From Flavobacteriaceae bacterium (GTDB lineage: Bacteria > Bacteroidota > Bacteroidia > Flavobacteriales > Weeksellaceae): a stretch of DNA of 64,000 bases. The notes beneath the pieces are model-generated. The model ran no database searches, was not told where the DNA came from, and saw only the letters and a list, made by a program, of their open reading frames with translations. Both the position numbers and the translations under genes were made by a program. The first letter of the stretch is position 1. Every line of letters begins with the position of its first letter. Location of the stretch: NCBI GenBank assembly GCA_030538275.1, contig JAUNUH010000006.1:118548-182547 (forward strand), written 5' to 3'. Positions 54,824-63,201 of the stretch are shown piece by piece.

Positions 54824-55252
54824 TTACTGTTCTTCGTTAAAGCTTACCATCCAATTAATGCCAAATTTGTCTGTAAGCATTCCAAAATAATCGCCCCAAA
54901 AAGTTGTTTCTAAAGGCATGGTAATCTGTCCACCTTCTAAGAGTGCGTTAAAGACATTGTCGGCTTCTTCTTTGTTATCTGCAGTTACAGAAACAGAAAA
55001 ATTATTCCCTTTTATGAGCGAAGCAGCCCAATCGCCACCTGTGTCGCTACCCATAAGTACTGAAGATCCAATGGGTAATGATACGTGCATTACTTTGTTT
55101 TTGTCGGTTTCAGAAACTTTATAATCTTCACTTTCTGGCATGTCGCCAAATCGTCCGATATAAGAAAATTCTCCGCCAAAAACGGATTTGTAAAAGTTGA
55201 AAGCTTCTTCGCAGTTGCCATCAAAGTTGAGATAAATGTTTGTTGTTGCCAT
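54824..55252 (-). CDS. VOC family protein (PhnB-like)
   Basis: A 142-residue vicinal-oxygen-chelate fold protein: IYLNFDGNCEEAFNFYKSVFGGEFSYIGRFGDMP at the start, VLMGSDTGGDWAASL in the middle and FWGDYFGMLTDKFGINWMV at the end. This is the PhnB/3-demethylubiquinone-methyltransferase-like subgroup, often without known substrate. It is the first gene on the minus-strand side of the tRNA-Gln-linked accessory region. VOC proteins are common cargo of mobile cassettes. Confidence 0.9.
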   Translation of the reverse strand: MATTNIYLNFDGNCEEAFNFYKSVFGGEFSYIGRFGDMPESEDYKVSETDKNKVMHVSLPIGSSVLMGSDTGGDWAASLIKGNNFSVSVTADNKEEADNVFNALLEGGQITMPLETTFWGDYFGMLTDKFGINWMVSFNEEQ

Positions 55253-55276
55253 TTAATTTTAGTTTTAATTAATAAA

Positions 55277-55768
55277 TTATTTATTTTTAGTTCTAATAAA
55301 AATCATTGCTATAGCGGTTGTAATCACTCCAAATACGAATGCAAAAATTGTACTTTGAACTGCATAATTTTTAAAATTGAAATTGGCCTCCGCTTCGGCC
55401 GTTGTTTTGTAATATCCTAATTCAACTGAACGTTTGATTACGTTTGGAAAATATTCAGGCGTGATAATGTAAGACGTAATCCATTGTGTCAATGGGCTAA
55501 GCAGCGCAATAAAGGCAGATAAAATAATTCCAGAAATCAATCCTTTTTGGTAAGACATTTTTCCATTGTAGAAATTATTTTTCTTGTCTTTTAAAGCCAT
55601 TACCATAAACCAAATTGCTGGAATGGCAAAAAGATTGGTCAGGTATAAATGATAATCAATATATTTTCCGTGAAGCCCAGATAATTTTTCCAAAAGCATC
55701 CACAATAAGGACATTAGTGAAAAAAATATGGCCCATTTAATTTCTATTTTCAAGTTTTTCATAAACAT
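55277..55768 (-). CDS. DUF4199 membrane protein
   Basis: A 163-residue protein with four hydrophobic segments; GKMSYQKGLISGIILSAFIALLSPL and the Ala/Glu-rich stretch TTAEAEANF are typical of DUF4199, a Bacteroidota family of unknown function. It lies 24 bases upstream of the VOC gene, in the same direction, and the two could share a transcript. Confidence 0.85.
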   Translation of the reverse strand: MFMKNLKIEIKWAIFFSLMSLLWMLLEKLSGLHGKYIDYHLYLTNLFAIPAIWFMVMALKDKKNNFYNGKMSYQKGLISGIILSAFIALLSPLTQWITSYIITPEYFPNVIKRSVELGYYKTTAEAEANFNFKNYAVQSTIFAFVFGVITTAIAMIFIRTKNK

Positions 55769-55839
55769 TTTGTTGTGTTTCGCAATTATTTTTTAACAAC
55801 GAAGTGGCTATTAGCGTATTTTTCAATTAAAAAATAATG

Positions 55840-55943
55840 TTAAAAGTATTCTTTATTTTTTATTTGTGATTCAATATGGGCAAAAGAATGAATAAATTCG
55901 TGCACATCCGCATCGGTTTGTTTGGTTTCTATTTCTGCGATTT
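55840..55943 (-). pseudogene. Fragment of a DUF1801-like protein
   Basis: A minus-strand frame of 34 codons with no start codon, preceded directly by a stop, reads KIAEIETKQTDADVHEFIHSF and ends at TAA. It resembles the N-terminal part of a DUF1801 protein different from the intact one at 56455. It lies between the YciI gene and DUF4199 and looks like leftover sequence of a deleted cassette gene. Confidence 0.4.
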
Positions 55944-55944
55944 T

Positions 55945-56427
55945 TTAAGGTTTTATTTTCCAAATTTTTTCAGAAAAAGGTAAATATTCGGGTAAGGCAG
56001 CCGAGCCGTACCATGGGAAAATCTCATAATCCAACAATCCATTTTTTATGGCGAGATCGGTCTGTAAAATATCCTTTGCCTCTTCTATTGAATTGATATT
56101 GTTGAGAATAAAAATTCCTCTGTAATTATTTTCATTGTTGCCTAAAGGCCCTGCAACAACGAGTTTTCCGCTTTCAACTAATTGATTGATGTTGTTCATA
56201 TGACCGCGAAAACTTTCGTTTATAAGTGTCTTGTCGGTAGTTTTATTTGTTCCTGTTTTGAGTATAACTAAAAAATAACTTTTCATTCCGTAATCATCTC
56301 CACCAAGTTTTTCGGCTAATAATTGGTCGTAATTTGGGTTTGAAACGGTAGTATCTTTTTGATTTTCAAATTGTCCAAAAGTAAAACTTGCTGTCAATAT
56401 GGCTAAAAGTAAAAATAAATTCTTCAT
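55945..56427 (-). CDS. YciI-like protein with signal peptide
   Basis: A 160-residue exported protein with signal peptide MKNLFLLLAILTASFTFG. The YCII-related domain covers about residues 50-145: YFLVILKTGTNKTTDK, ESFRGHMNNINQLVESGKLVVAGPLG and DILQTDLAIKNGLLDYEIFPWYG. Unlike most YciI proteins it is secreted. The function of the domain is unclear; it resembles dioxygenase- or muconolactone-isomerase-type folds. It is oriented like all genes in this region. Confidence 0.85.
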   Translation of the reverse strand: MKNLFLLLAILTASFTFGQFENQKDTTVSNPNYDQLLAEKLGGDDYGMKSYFLVILKTGTNKTTDKTLINESFRGHMNNINQLVESGKLVVAGPLGNNENNYRGIFILNNINSIEEAKDILQTDLAIKNGLLDYEIFPWYGSAALPEYLPFSEKIWKIKP

Positions 56428-56454
56428 TTTGTTAAATTAAATTTTACTGAGATT

Positions 56455-56793
56455 TTAATTGGTTTTAATGACTTTGAACCAATCTTTTAACAAATCACCG
56501 TCAATGCCCGAAGCCTTTTTTAATTTAATGTGTCGCGTAGTTTTCCCGGTTACTTCCAATATTTTATTGTGGTCATTCAGTTTTTCATAATCTTTTGTAA
56601 AACCAATTGTCACATCATTTTTATTCAACATAAAATTGGCGAAATCTTTTGTTGATATAAAAATCGGTCGGCTCCATTTAAATTCTTCCACCACCTTTGG
56701 AACAGAATTATGGATGATTTCCCGAACAATTTTCATGATTTCCTGTTGTTCCTGGGGTGCGTTTTCGATATATTCATTTACCTGATTGTTCAT
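56455..56793 (-). CDS. DUF1801 family protein
   Basis: A 112-residue protein: MNNQVNEYIENAPQEQQEI, then VVEEFKWSRPIFISTKDFANFM and KDYEKLNDHNKILEVTGKTTRHIKL. This is the DUF1801/YdhG-like family of unknown function, related to the iron-chaperone-like fold. Start at 56793; a longer frame begins at 56817. It follows the alkylation-repair gene by 26 bases and may be co-transcribed. Confidence 0.88.
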   Translation of the reverse strand: MNNQVNEYIENAPQEQQEIMKIVREIIHNSVPKVVEEFKWSRPIFISTKDFANFMLNKNDVTIGFTKDYEKLNDHNKILEVTGKTTRHIKLKKASGIDGDLLKDWFKVIKTN

Positions 56794-56819
56794 ATCCAAA
56801 ATTTTAAAACAATTCAAAA

Positions 56820-57464
56820 TTACACTAAATTTCTTTTGTTGCTTTCAATCGCAATAAATTCTGGCAAATATTCTGGTGTACAGCCTTTTGAAACCATTTT
56901 GCCTTTGTAAAGCCCTGTTTTTTCACCAAGTTCCACACAACGGTCTCGGTAAGTTTTTTCATATACACCAATCCATCCTGCCAAAAAGTTCATTGCCCAT
57001 TGCACTTCGGGTTGTTCATTTTGAATTTTTTCTTCAATTTTGGATAATAATTCTTCGCTGTCGGATTGGATTTTTCCCGTCCATCTCAGACGACCTTTAT
57101 AGTACCAAAAAGTTCTTCTTTGTAATGATGAAGGGCTGTTTTCCCAACTTTCAATTAATTCAATCAGCTTTTTATCTTTGGCAAGTTGATTTGCGAAAAG
57201 CCAGTCGATAAGTTGCAATTTTTCAGATTCTTTATGTTTCTGAATATCTATGTCGATTTTATCGATAATTTTTTGTGAAAGATGCTTCTTGTCCATAATG
57301 AGAATCGCCAACTGACGTGCAAAGAATTGTTCTGTTGACCAAAGTTCCAATGCCAATTCGTGGTCCTTTTTAATATCTTTTGCTATTTTTCGCAAGTCAC
57401 CGAGTTTTGTATTTTTATCACTGATTTGCGTGAGAATGGCTTGTGCTTTTTTAGACATTTTCAT
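56820..57464 (-). CDS. DNA alkylation repair protein (AlkD-like HEAT-repeat family)
   Basis: A 214-residue all-helical protein. Characteristic blocks are LGDLRKIAKDIKKDHELALELWSTEQFFARQLAILIMDKK, QRRTFWYYKGRLRWTGK and EVQWAMNFLAGWIGVYEK. It belongs to the group annotated as DNA alkylation repair protein, made of HEAT-like repeats like AlkD, which excises positively charged alkylated bases. Whether this member has glycosylase activity is untested here. Its start overlaps the end of the methyltransferase gene by 14 bases, so the two are translated together. Confidence 0.85.
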   Translation of the reverse strand: MKMSKKAQAILTQISDKNTKLGDLRKIAKDIKKDHELALELWSTEQFFARQLAILIMDKKHLSQKIIDKIDIDIQKHKESEKLQLIDWLFANQLAKDKKLIELIESWENSPSSLQRRTFWYYKGRLRWTGKIQSDSEELLSKIEEKIQNEQPEVQWAMNFLAGWIGVYEKTYRDRCVELGEKTGLYKGKMVSKGCTPEYLPEFIAIESNKRNLV

Positions 57465-58287
57465 TTTTTCTATTGGTTTTTGTTGGTTCTTTTTTGGTTG
57501 CACAAATGGAATACAGCATGGGAATTTTGTTGTCTAAATGTTGAATTCTGTATTTATTTGGTTGATATTCAATTGTTTTGTTGAAACAGTTGTAGGGCGA
57601 ATAATCAAACTCATCAAACAAATTTATTTCAAGTCCATTTTTAATCAGACTGTTCATCACTTCACTAATGCTGTGATTCCACATTACACTGGTTTGCGTT
57701 ATTTCGGCGTTTTTGTTGGCATAAGTTCCCTTTTCTGTTTCTACAATTGCTCCCGAATTGAAATATCTGTAATTGATTTTTTCAAAATTGTCGTCAAACA
57801 TCCATACTACAGGGTGAAATTCAACAAATACAAATTTTCCATTGGGTTTCAAATAGTTAGAAATAATTTTGGCCCATTTGTTCATGTCGGGTAACCAACC
57901 GATTGTTCCATAACTTGTGAATACAACATCAAATTTTTCATCCAAATGATTGGTTAAATCATAAATATCGCAACAAAGAAACTTGGCGTTTGAATTCGTT
58001 TTATTTGCTAAATTTTTGGCACTTTCAATCGCTTTATCCGCCAAATCTACACCTGTAACATTTGCACCAAGTCGGTTTAATGAAATTGTGTCTTGTCCGA
58101 AATGACATTGCAAATGCAAAATATTTTTGCCTTTCACATCTCCAAGTAATGCTAATTCAATACTATTGAGTGAAGTTTTACCTTTGATGAAATTGTCAAG
58201 ATTGTAAAAATCAGACTTCAAATGGGCATCAACTCTGTTATTCCAGGATAGTCGGTTTATTTCTATGTAATTGTCTTGTGAATTCAT
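57451..58287 (-). CDS. Class I SAM-dependent methyltransferase
   Basis: A 278-residue methyltransferase. The SAM-binding motif I is a variant, ILHLQCHFGQDTISLNRLGANVTGVDLADKAI (residues 56-87), with Asp81 for the ribose and DVVFTSYGTIGWLPDM as motif IV. The C-terminal third has aromatic blocks (EFHPVVWMFDDNFEKINYRYF). The substrate is not evident; similar proteins are common in mobile cassettes. It leads a two- or three-gene minus-strand unit with the alkylation repair and DUF1801 genes. Confidence 0.9.
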   Translation of the reverse strand: MNSQDNYIEINRLSWNNRVDAHLKSDFYNLDNFIKGKTSLNSIELALLGDVKGKNILHLQCHFGQDTISLNRLGANVTGVDLADKAIESAKNLANKTNSNAKFLCCDIYDLTNHLDEKFDVVFTSYGTIGWLPDMNKWAKIISNYLKPNGKFVFVEFHPVVWMFDDNFEKINYRYFNSGAIVETEKGTYANKNAEITQTSVMWNHSISEVMNSLIKNGLEINLFDEFDYSPYNCFNKTIEYQPNKYRIQHLDNKIPMLYSICATKKEPTKTNRKNENV

Positions 58288-58419
58288 TTTGATTGGTTCG
58301 ACTTTTCAAAAAATTTGAAAATTATGAAGCGTATTTTATTTTCAAAATTAATCAAAATCATGGCACTAACAAGTCGTTTCTTTAATTATAAAAATTCTGA
58401 ATTATGAATAGTTTTTTTA

Positions 58420-59259
58420 CTAAAATATTTCCATTTCCTTCAATCTATTCGCTGAATTGGGGTCATGACTTGGTAAAAAAATAGTCGGTTGAATTGACAT
58501 AAAAGATTTGAGGACAGCATAGGTATTTTTTGCGATTTTAAAATTTTGATTTACACCTGCAAAAGCATTGTTTTGAATTTGTTCTTGCGTATAAACAACG
58601 TCGCCCGCAAAAATTACAGAAAGGTCTGTACCGCATAACAACACCGAACAATGTCCTATTGTATGACCTGGTGTGTGAATGAGAAACAGGTCATTGCTAT
58701 CGGTTAATGGAAAAGCATTGAATCCTCCAGAAATAGTCTTGTCAGTGGTTACCAGCGTGGGTTTGAGCCATTTTGGGAATAGCTCTGGAATTGAAAAGCT
58801 CGGTTTTTCCCATTCTAATTTGTTAATTACAATTTCAACACCTTCGAAATCGTGCAATCCGTCAAAGTGGTCGATATGAAGATGGGTAAGAATTACTTTT
58901 TTTATTTTATCCTTTGTAATCCCCAACCGTTTCAATTGCTCACCAACTTCTTGATTTGGTTCTACTTCAAATTTGAATTGTGTTCGATTCACCCATTTTG
59001 TAAAAAATCCGACCTTGTCAAAATAATCCTTATCATTCACTTTAGAATTTTCTCCGGTATCGATTACAAAAATTCCTTCTGGATGTTTAATCACCCAAAG
59101 CCAAATCGGCAAGTGATTTGTAAAAATTTTGTCCAATAAAAAGTCGGGTTTACTCAAGAAATTTTTAAACCTGGCGTCTATAAATTTTTGTTTTACGGCA
59201 ACCGTTCCGGTTTGAATAGGAATGATTTCAATGAGTCCTCCTTTAGAATTTATTTTCAT
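58420..59259 (-). CDS. Metallo-beta-lactamase fold hydrolase (AHL-lactonase-like)
   Basis: A 279-residue protein with the metal motif HLHIDH (126-131) in ILTHLHIDHFDGLHD, a second His in HTPGHTIGH and the Asp in IFAGDVVYT. The layout resembles AiiA-type N-acyl-homoserine-lactone lactonases and related MBL enzymes. Substrate cannot be assigned. It is separated by about 130 bases from the methyltransferase gene and has an attC-like hairpin (59296-59496) on its 5' side. Confidence 0.9.
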   Translation of the reverse strand: MKINSKGGLIEIIPIQTGTVAVKQKFIDARFKNFLSKPDFLLDKIFTNHLPIWLWVIKHPEGIFVIDTGENSKVNDKDYFDKVGFFTKWVNRTQFKFEVEPNQEVGEQLKRLGITKDKIKKVILTHLHIDHFDGLHDFEGVEIVINKLEWEKPSFSIPELFPKWLKPTLVTTDKTISGGFNAFPLTDSNDLFLIHTPGHTIGHCSVLLCGTDLSVIFAGDVVYTQEQIQNNAFAGVNQNFKIAKNTYAVLKSFMSIQPTIFLPSHDPNSANRLKEMEIF

Positions 59260-59295
59260 TTCAGTTGAAATTCAGTACAGGTTTTAAAATTTCAC

Positions 59296-59496
59296 GCTAT
59301 GGAAAAAATATTTGCGAATGGTAAGTCTATAATACCTAAATTTCTATAAACAAACTTACAAAACCAACCACATTTTCCTTTTCCAAACTTATGAAAAAAT
59401 AGAAAGCTAACTGGATTTATTTAGCTGAAAGTGACGAAAACTTTCAATGCAGGGGAAGTTCACCCCCGCTTTTGCAAATACTATGTCCTTGTAGCA
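59296..59496. repeat. attC-like large hairpin B2
   Basis: The 339-base gap upstream of the MBL gene is occupied by an imperfect palindrome. The outer arm GCTATGGA (59296-59303) matches TCC and TAGC (59486-59494). ATATTTGCGAA (59308-59318) faces CTTTTGCAAATAC (59469-59481), and the inner part contains the smaller hairpins AGCTAA/TTTAGCT and GAAAGT/ACTTTC. The arm CCCCGCTTTTGCAAATACTA recurs almost letter for letter in hairpin B1 (62975-63182). The architecture resembles an integron attC site. Confidence 0.6.
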
Positions 59497-59598
59497 CAAT
59501 TCCTAAGTATAGACATCACTTTTATTTTTTAAACAGTAATAACTCTGTTAGTTAATTGATATTCAATTTGATATAAGTTTTGTTTTACGAATATTAGC

Positions 59599-59847
59599 TT
59601 ATGCAGTGAGAGAAAACATTTGAACCAAAAATCTTCTACGAGCTGAGTCTTGATGCGCTGGTTCCTTTTCCATGGCCTTTATTTGTGCCAATTGACTGGC
59701 GTCCAAACCGCCATATTTACTCTTCCAGCTATAAAATGTTGGCTGGCCAATACCATGGGTGCGAAAAATATCATTTACCGTCTTTGCCTGGTCTTGTTCA
59801 GCTAATATCTTCACTATCTGAACCTCTGTGAATTTACTTTTTTTCAT
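59599..59847 (-). pseudogene. Truncated IS3 orfA (helix-turn-helix transposase subunit)
   Basis: Starts MKKSKFTEVQIVKIL, the usual IS3 orfA start, and continues through the helix-turn-helix (GIGQPTFYSWKSKYGG) to LAQIKAMEKE. Normal members then carry a coiled coil and frameshift into orfB; here the reading changes to an unrelated 18-residue tail and stops. A deletion probably joined two parts of the element. Confidence 0.75.
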
Positions 59848-59904
59848 TTTCTCCAAATTTAACAAATCTATTTATTTTCGTTGCTATTTTTGGGGAAGGT
59901 TACA
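59599..59904 (-). mobile_element. Remnant of an IS3-family insertion sequence
   Basis: The left end reads TGTAACCTTCCCCAAAAA on the minus strand (from 59904), an IS3-like terminal repeat, followed by the start of orfA. orfB and the right end are missing. No second copy of the terminal repeat is seen, so the element is truncated and immobile alone. The stretch 59905-60133 shows small hairpins (TCCCGT/ACGGGA, AACCTC/GAGGTT) and no gene. Confidence 0.65.
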
Positions 59905-60133
59905 TAATGAATTTCATCAAAAATGAATATCAAAAAGCATACTTGTAAAACTCTTTTCCACGGCTTCCATATCCTGGAATTAAGCTCACCAAAAATCACC
60001 TTCCATCACCGGGCAAAAAATAAAAACCTCCGTAAATCGCTTTAAAAGAGGTTGAATATTGTAGTTTTTTCAGAAATTTCTTAGAAATCGGGGGTTCCCG
60101 TATTGACGGGATAAATGTGCAACAGTTACCGAT

Positions 60134-60147
60134 GTTATGCGTAGTTA
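60134..60147. repeat. Cassette-end core repeat (left copy of pair Y)
   Basis: GTTATGCGTAGTTA on the plus strand. Its inverted partner is at 62975-62988 and matches it in 12 of 14 positions. It overlaps the stop codon of the HExxH gene, so the repeat pair frames the two-gene block exactly. Confidence 0.55.
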
Positions 60148-61809
60148 TTTTTTTACGATTTCCAAATTTCCATCATTCTTCTTTACGAGTTTCCAGTTTG
60201 GATTAAGTTCGATTTCATAAAATTCTCCGATGATTTTTTTGTCCGTTATGTTAATTGGTAAAGGAAATACAAAGAAAGTTGTTCCGCTTTCTTGGTAACT
60301 TAAAATTCCAGATTTACCTAGTTCATCTTTTCCTTCAATCGTTGAAAAATTTCCGAAATTTTTTCCGTCAGATTTATCTCTTCCACGTATGCTTGAATAT
60401 ACAATTCCTTTGTCCTTTAAGGTCAAAGTTCCGTTCATATTGAAAGAACGACCGTAATTGTCAAAATCTGTGATAGCGACTTTCAAAGTCGGTTTATTGA
60501 TAAGCAAATCGGTATAATAAGCAATTTGTTTGTTCTGACGTGCTTCTCTTGCAATTTCCTGCTTATTTATCTCCTCAAAGTTATTTCTTGATTTGGCTTT
60601 CTCTAATGTTTTTTTGCTGATTTTGAGTTTCGATTGACTGATTTGAGTTTCATAGATTTCAGCAAAATTGTAGATTTTATCTAAACCATTTCTCCATCTG
60701 ATTTTCAGGAAGTCGAAAATTAGACCATAAGCTGGTCCAGTTGCATAAGGAAATGGTCGGGTGTAGGTTTCGGCATTTTCTCTTTGATTGATTTCCGATA
60801 TTGCCTTATCGTATTTGTTTTCATAGGTGGATAAAACAAATCCTGTATAATTCGCTAAGCCTTCTAATGTCTCGATTTCTAATTCATCATTTAGGTAGTT
60901 TAAATATTGTTTTTGTCTTTCTTTTCGAAATATTACAGCATCTTTTAGATAATTTTTTACTTCTTCAAGTCCTTTATTTTCGTTTATAGCTTTCAAAGAA
61001 TTTCGTAGTGCTTCGTATTCCAACCTCAATAAAATTCTTGCGTTGGTTTCGTCTAAATAGTCAATTGCATCTCCATTAAATTTCCTGAATTTGAATTGCA
61101 ATAAATGAAACAATTCGTGAATGATTGTTGAACTATTATCTTTGAGATAATTGGTTAAAACTGTTGCATATTCATTTTCTTCGTATTTCTGAGTGGTATT
61201 TACAAAAACAAGTGTATTCGTTTCCATTGTTTTGTAGTATAACGTATCATCGTCTGTTTGACTGTCCGATAATTTTGTCAAACTGTAAATAGTATTATCG
61301 TAATCAATCACAATAACATTGTCATTCCAGATTTGATGTCCCCAAAGTTTTCCGTTATCTTTTTCTAAAATTGATTTTGCTTCCAGAAGTTTTGCTTTAA
61401 TGTTTTGTCGGTTTCTCGAAGGTTGGGTTGCTTTATTTTCTTGGATTTTTAAAATGGCATTTTCCCATTCTTTTGTGTTGTGCCATTTTTGAAATTCGTA
61501 TTGACTATTTGCTTTTTTAAAATCTGAATAAAAACGGTTAAAAATCAGATAATCCAAAATCTGAAAAGTTTTTTGTTGATTATCATTTCCTGCAAAAATT
61601 GTAGCTCCCTTAAATAAAACGTAATCAGATAGGTTTTCCATTCCTTTTGCTAATTCTATCAATTTAGAAAAAGCCTCTGCTGATTTTTTATAATTTTTGG
61701 CTTCGTAATTTTCAATTGCAGTTTGATAAATTTGGTTGATGTCCGTTTCCTGTGTTTTGGCAAACTGTATGGTGATTGAAAAAAACAACAATAAAAATAC
61801 TCTTTTCAT
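60145..61809 (-). CDS. Exported protein with HExxH motif (candidate zinc metallopeptidase)
   Basis: A 554-residue exported protein with signal peptide MKRVFLLLFFSITIQFAKTQ. Residues 22-110 have TPR-like helices. The motif HELFH (231-235) in IIHELFHLLQFKF is a zincin-type HExxH, with ETNARILLRLEYEAL shortly after it that could supply a third ligand. The remaining half is helical, then beta-rich near the end (TLTLKDKGIVYSSI). No named family is recognised. A TATTTTTG box (61846-61839) lies upstream. It follows the LuxR-type gene by 62 bases on the same strand, so the two are probably one block. Confidence 0.75.
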   Translation of the reverse strand: MKRVFLLLFFSITIQFAKTQETDINQIYQTAIENYEAKNYKKSAEAFSKLIELAKGMENLSDYVLFKGATIFAGNDNQQKTFQILDYLIFNRFYSDFKKANSQYEFQKWHNTKEWENAILKIQENKATQPSRNRQNIKAKLLEAKSILEKDNGKLWGHQIWNDNVIVIDYDNTIYSLTKLSDSQTDDDTLYYKTMETNTLVFVNTTQKYEENEYATVLTNYLKDNSSTIIHELFHLLQFKFRKFNGDAIDYLDETNARILLRLEYEALRNSLKAINENKGLEEVKNYLKDAVIFRKERQKQYLNYLNDELEIETLEGLANYTGFVLSTYENKYDKAISEINQRENAETYTRPFPYATGPAYGLIFDFLKIRWRNGLDKIYNFAEIYETQISQSKLKISKKTLEKAKSRNNFEEINKQEIAREARQNKQIAYYTDLLINKPTLKVAITDFDNYGRSFNMNGTLTLKDKGIVYSSIRGRDKSDGKNFGNFSTIEGKDELGKSGILSYQESGTTFFVFPLPINITDKKIIGEFYEIELNPNWKLVKKNDGNLEIVKK

Positions 61810-61871
61810 TTCCGATTTGATTGTTTAAAATTCGGAAGCAAAAATAGTGTTCAAAATATTGAGAAGTGGAT

Positions 61872-62963
61872 TTAATCAGGGTTGAAATTAGGACTAATCC
61901 CAGGATGATTTTTGAATTTTTCTGCTAATTCCTGCCTGTTCGCTACATTTAACTTTACATAAAGATTTCTGATATGTGTTTTTACTGTACTTAACGAAAT
62001 AAAAAGTTCATCGGCAATCTCTTTGTTTGATTTGTTATCTAAAATCAGTTTAGCAATTTTTTCTTCCTGATTGGTCAATGTCGAACTTTCAATTTCGAGT
62101 TTGATTTCTTTGGGTTGGATTGTTCTCAATTTTTTTAAAAGTAAAAATGCAATAATTGAAAAAATCAACACCAAAATCCCTAAAATATAATTCAGGTTTT
62201 TGTGGAATGAATATTTTTGTAGAACAATAGAGTTTGAAATTTTTGATATTTCGTCTTGAAATTGTAGATAATATGATGTTTCGGAATAGTAGCTTTTAAG
62301 TGAGTTAAGAATGTTATAATAGAAGTCAGGATTTTTTTCAAAGTCAGCTTTCAGGTCAAAATTGTTTCTTTTTATATCTGAAAATGCAAGAAGTTTTACC
62401 AAGGGATGTGAAATATTTTTATTGGTATATGCTTTTATTTTTCCTGTAAAGTCTTTAATGGCTTGTTGCTGTGCTTCTCTATTTTTTACTTCATAATATC
62501 CTTGTAGTAATTTTTCTTCAAATAGTTTCAGATTATTCCATTCTTTGTCTGTATGGTTGGTGTTCTTGGATTGACTAAACCAATGATTTTTAGATTTTAA
62601 GAAATAAATTGTGTCTTTATTTGAGAAAATAAAATTATGGTAATTATTTTTTTCCTCATTGCTTACTAATTGTAAGCCTTTTGCTTCATTAAGATTTGAG
62701 TGAATGCGATAAAGTTTGTCTTTATCAGATAACAATTGACCTTTAAATTCAAAGTATCCTATACTGTCGGTTTGCGTAGAAAAAAGAATTTGATTTTCGG
62801 TAATTAATGTTTCTTCGTCATATTTAAGCAAACTCAAATACACTGTCTTTTTTTGTTCCGTGTCAATATATCCCGAAATCTTGTATTGTCCGTAACAAGC
62901 TGGGATGATTAAAAATGTGGTAACTAAAAATGTTAAAATTTTGATAGTTTGTCTTTGTTGCAT
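61872..62963 (-). CDS. Membrane-anchored LuxR-type regulator
   Basis: A 363-residue protein with signal peptide (ending PACYGQ), an extracytoplasmic part of about 240 residues, one membrane helix (ILGILVLIFSIIAFLLL, about 255-275) and a C-terminal LuxR helix-turn-helix (about 300-355, ILDNKSNKEIADELFISLSTVKTHIRNLYVKL). The N-terminal segment contains a carboxypeptidase-like/lipocalin-like beta region. This architecture directly couples an outside signal to DNA binding. Start is at MQQRQTIK; a longer frame from 63035 would run through the upstream hairpin. It may control the adjacent HExxH gene. Confidence 0.85.
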   Translation of the reverse strand: MQQRQTIKILTFLVTTFLIIPACYGQYKISGYIDTEQKKTVYLSLLKYDEETLITENQILFSTQTDSIGYFEFKGQLLSDKDKLYRIHSNLNEAKGLQLVSNEEKNNYHNFIFSNKDTIYFLKSKNHWFSQSKNTNHTDKEWNNLKLFEEKLLQGYYEVKNREAQQQAIKDFTGKIKAYTNKNISHPLVKLLAFSDIKRNNFDLKADFEKNPDFYYNILNSLKSYYSETSYYLQFQDEISKISNSIVLQKYSFHKNLNYILGILVLIFSIIAFLLLKKLRTIQPKEIKLEIESSTLTNQEEKIAKLILDNKSNKEIADELFISLSTVKTHIRNLYVKLNVANRQELAEKFKNHPGISPNFNPD

Positions 62964-62974
62964 TCTCGGTTTTA

Positions 62975-63182
62975 TAATTACGCACAACGGGAAAAGTATT
63001 TGCGAAGGGCGGGCTAAATTTAACTGAAAGTTCAATTCAGACCGAACGAAGCAAATTGCTTTTTCAGATTACTAAATTACAAAAAAAGTAATATGAAAAG
63101 CAAGTTGCGGCTAAAGGAATCGGGTAGTTCTATTAAAGATTCAACCCCGCCTTTTGCAAATACTATGTTGGCAGATCGTTGT
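62975..63182. repeat. attC-like large hairpin B1
   Basis: About 200 bases between two minus-strand genes form a nested imperfect hairpin. GTATTTGC (62996-63003) pairs with GCAAATAC (63156-63163). GGCGGG (63008-63013) pairs with CCCGCC (63146-63151). Inside, 63051-63072 pairs with 63088-63108 (GCAAATTGC... with ...GCAAGTTGC, few mismatches). At its ends are GCACAAC (62982-62988) and GTTGGCA (63167-63173), resembling the AAC/GTT boxes of integron attC sites. It shares both arms with hairpin B2. Confidence 0.65.
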
Positions 63183-63201
63183 TCTTTTTATTTCTTATTT
63201 C

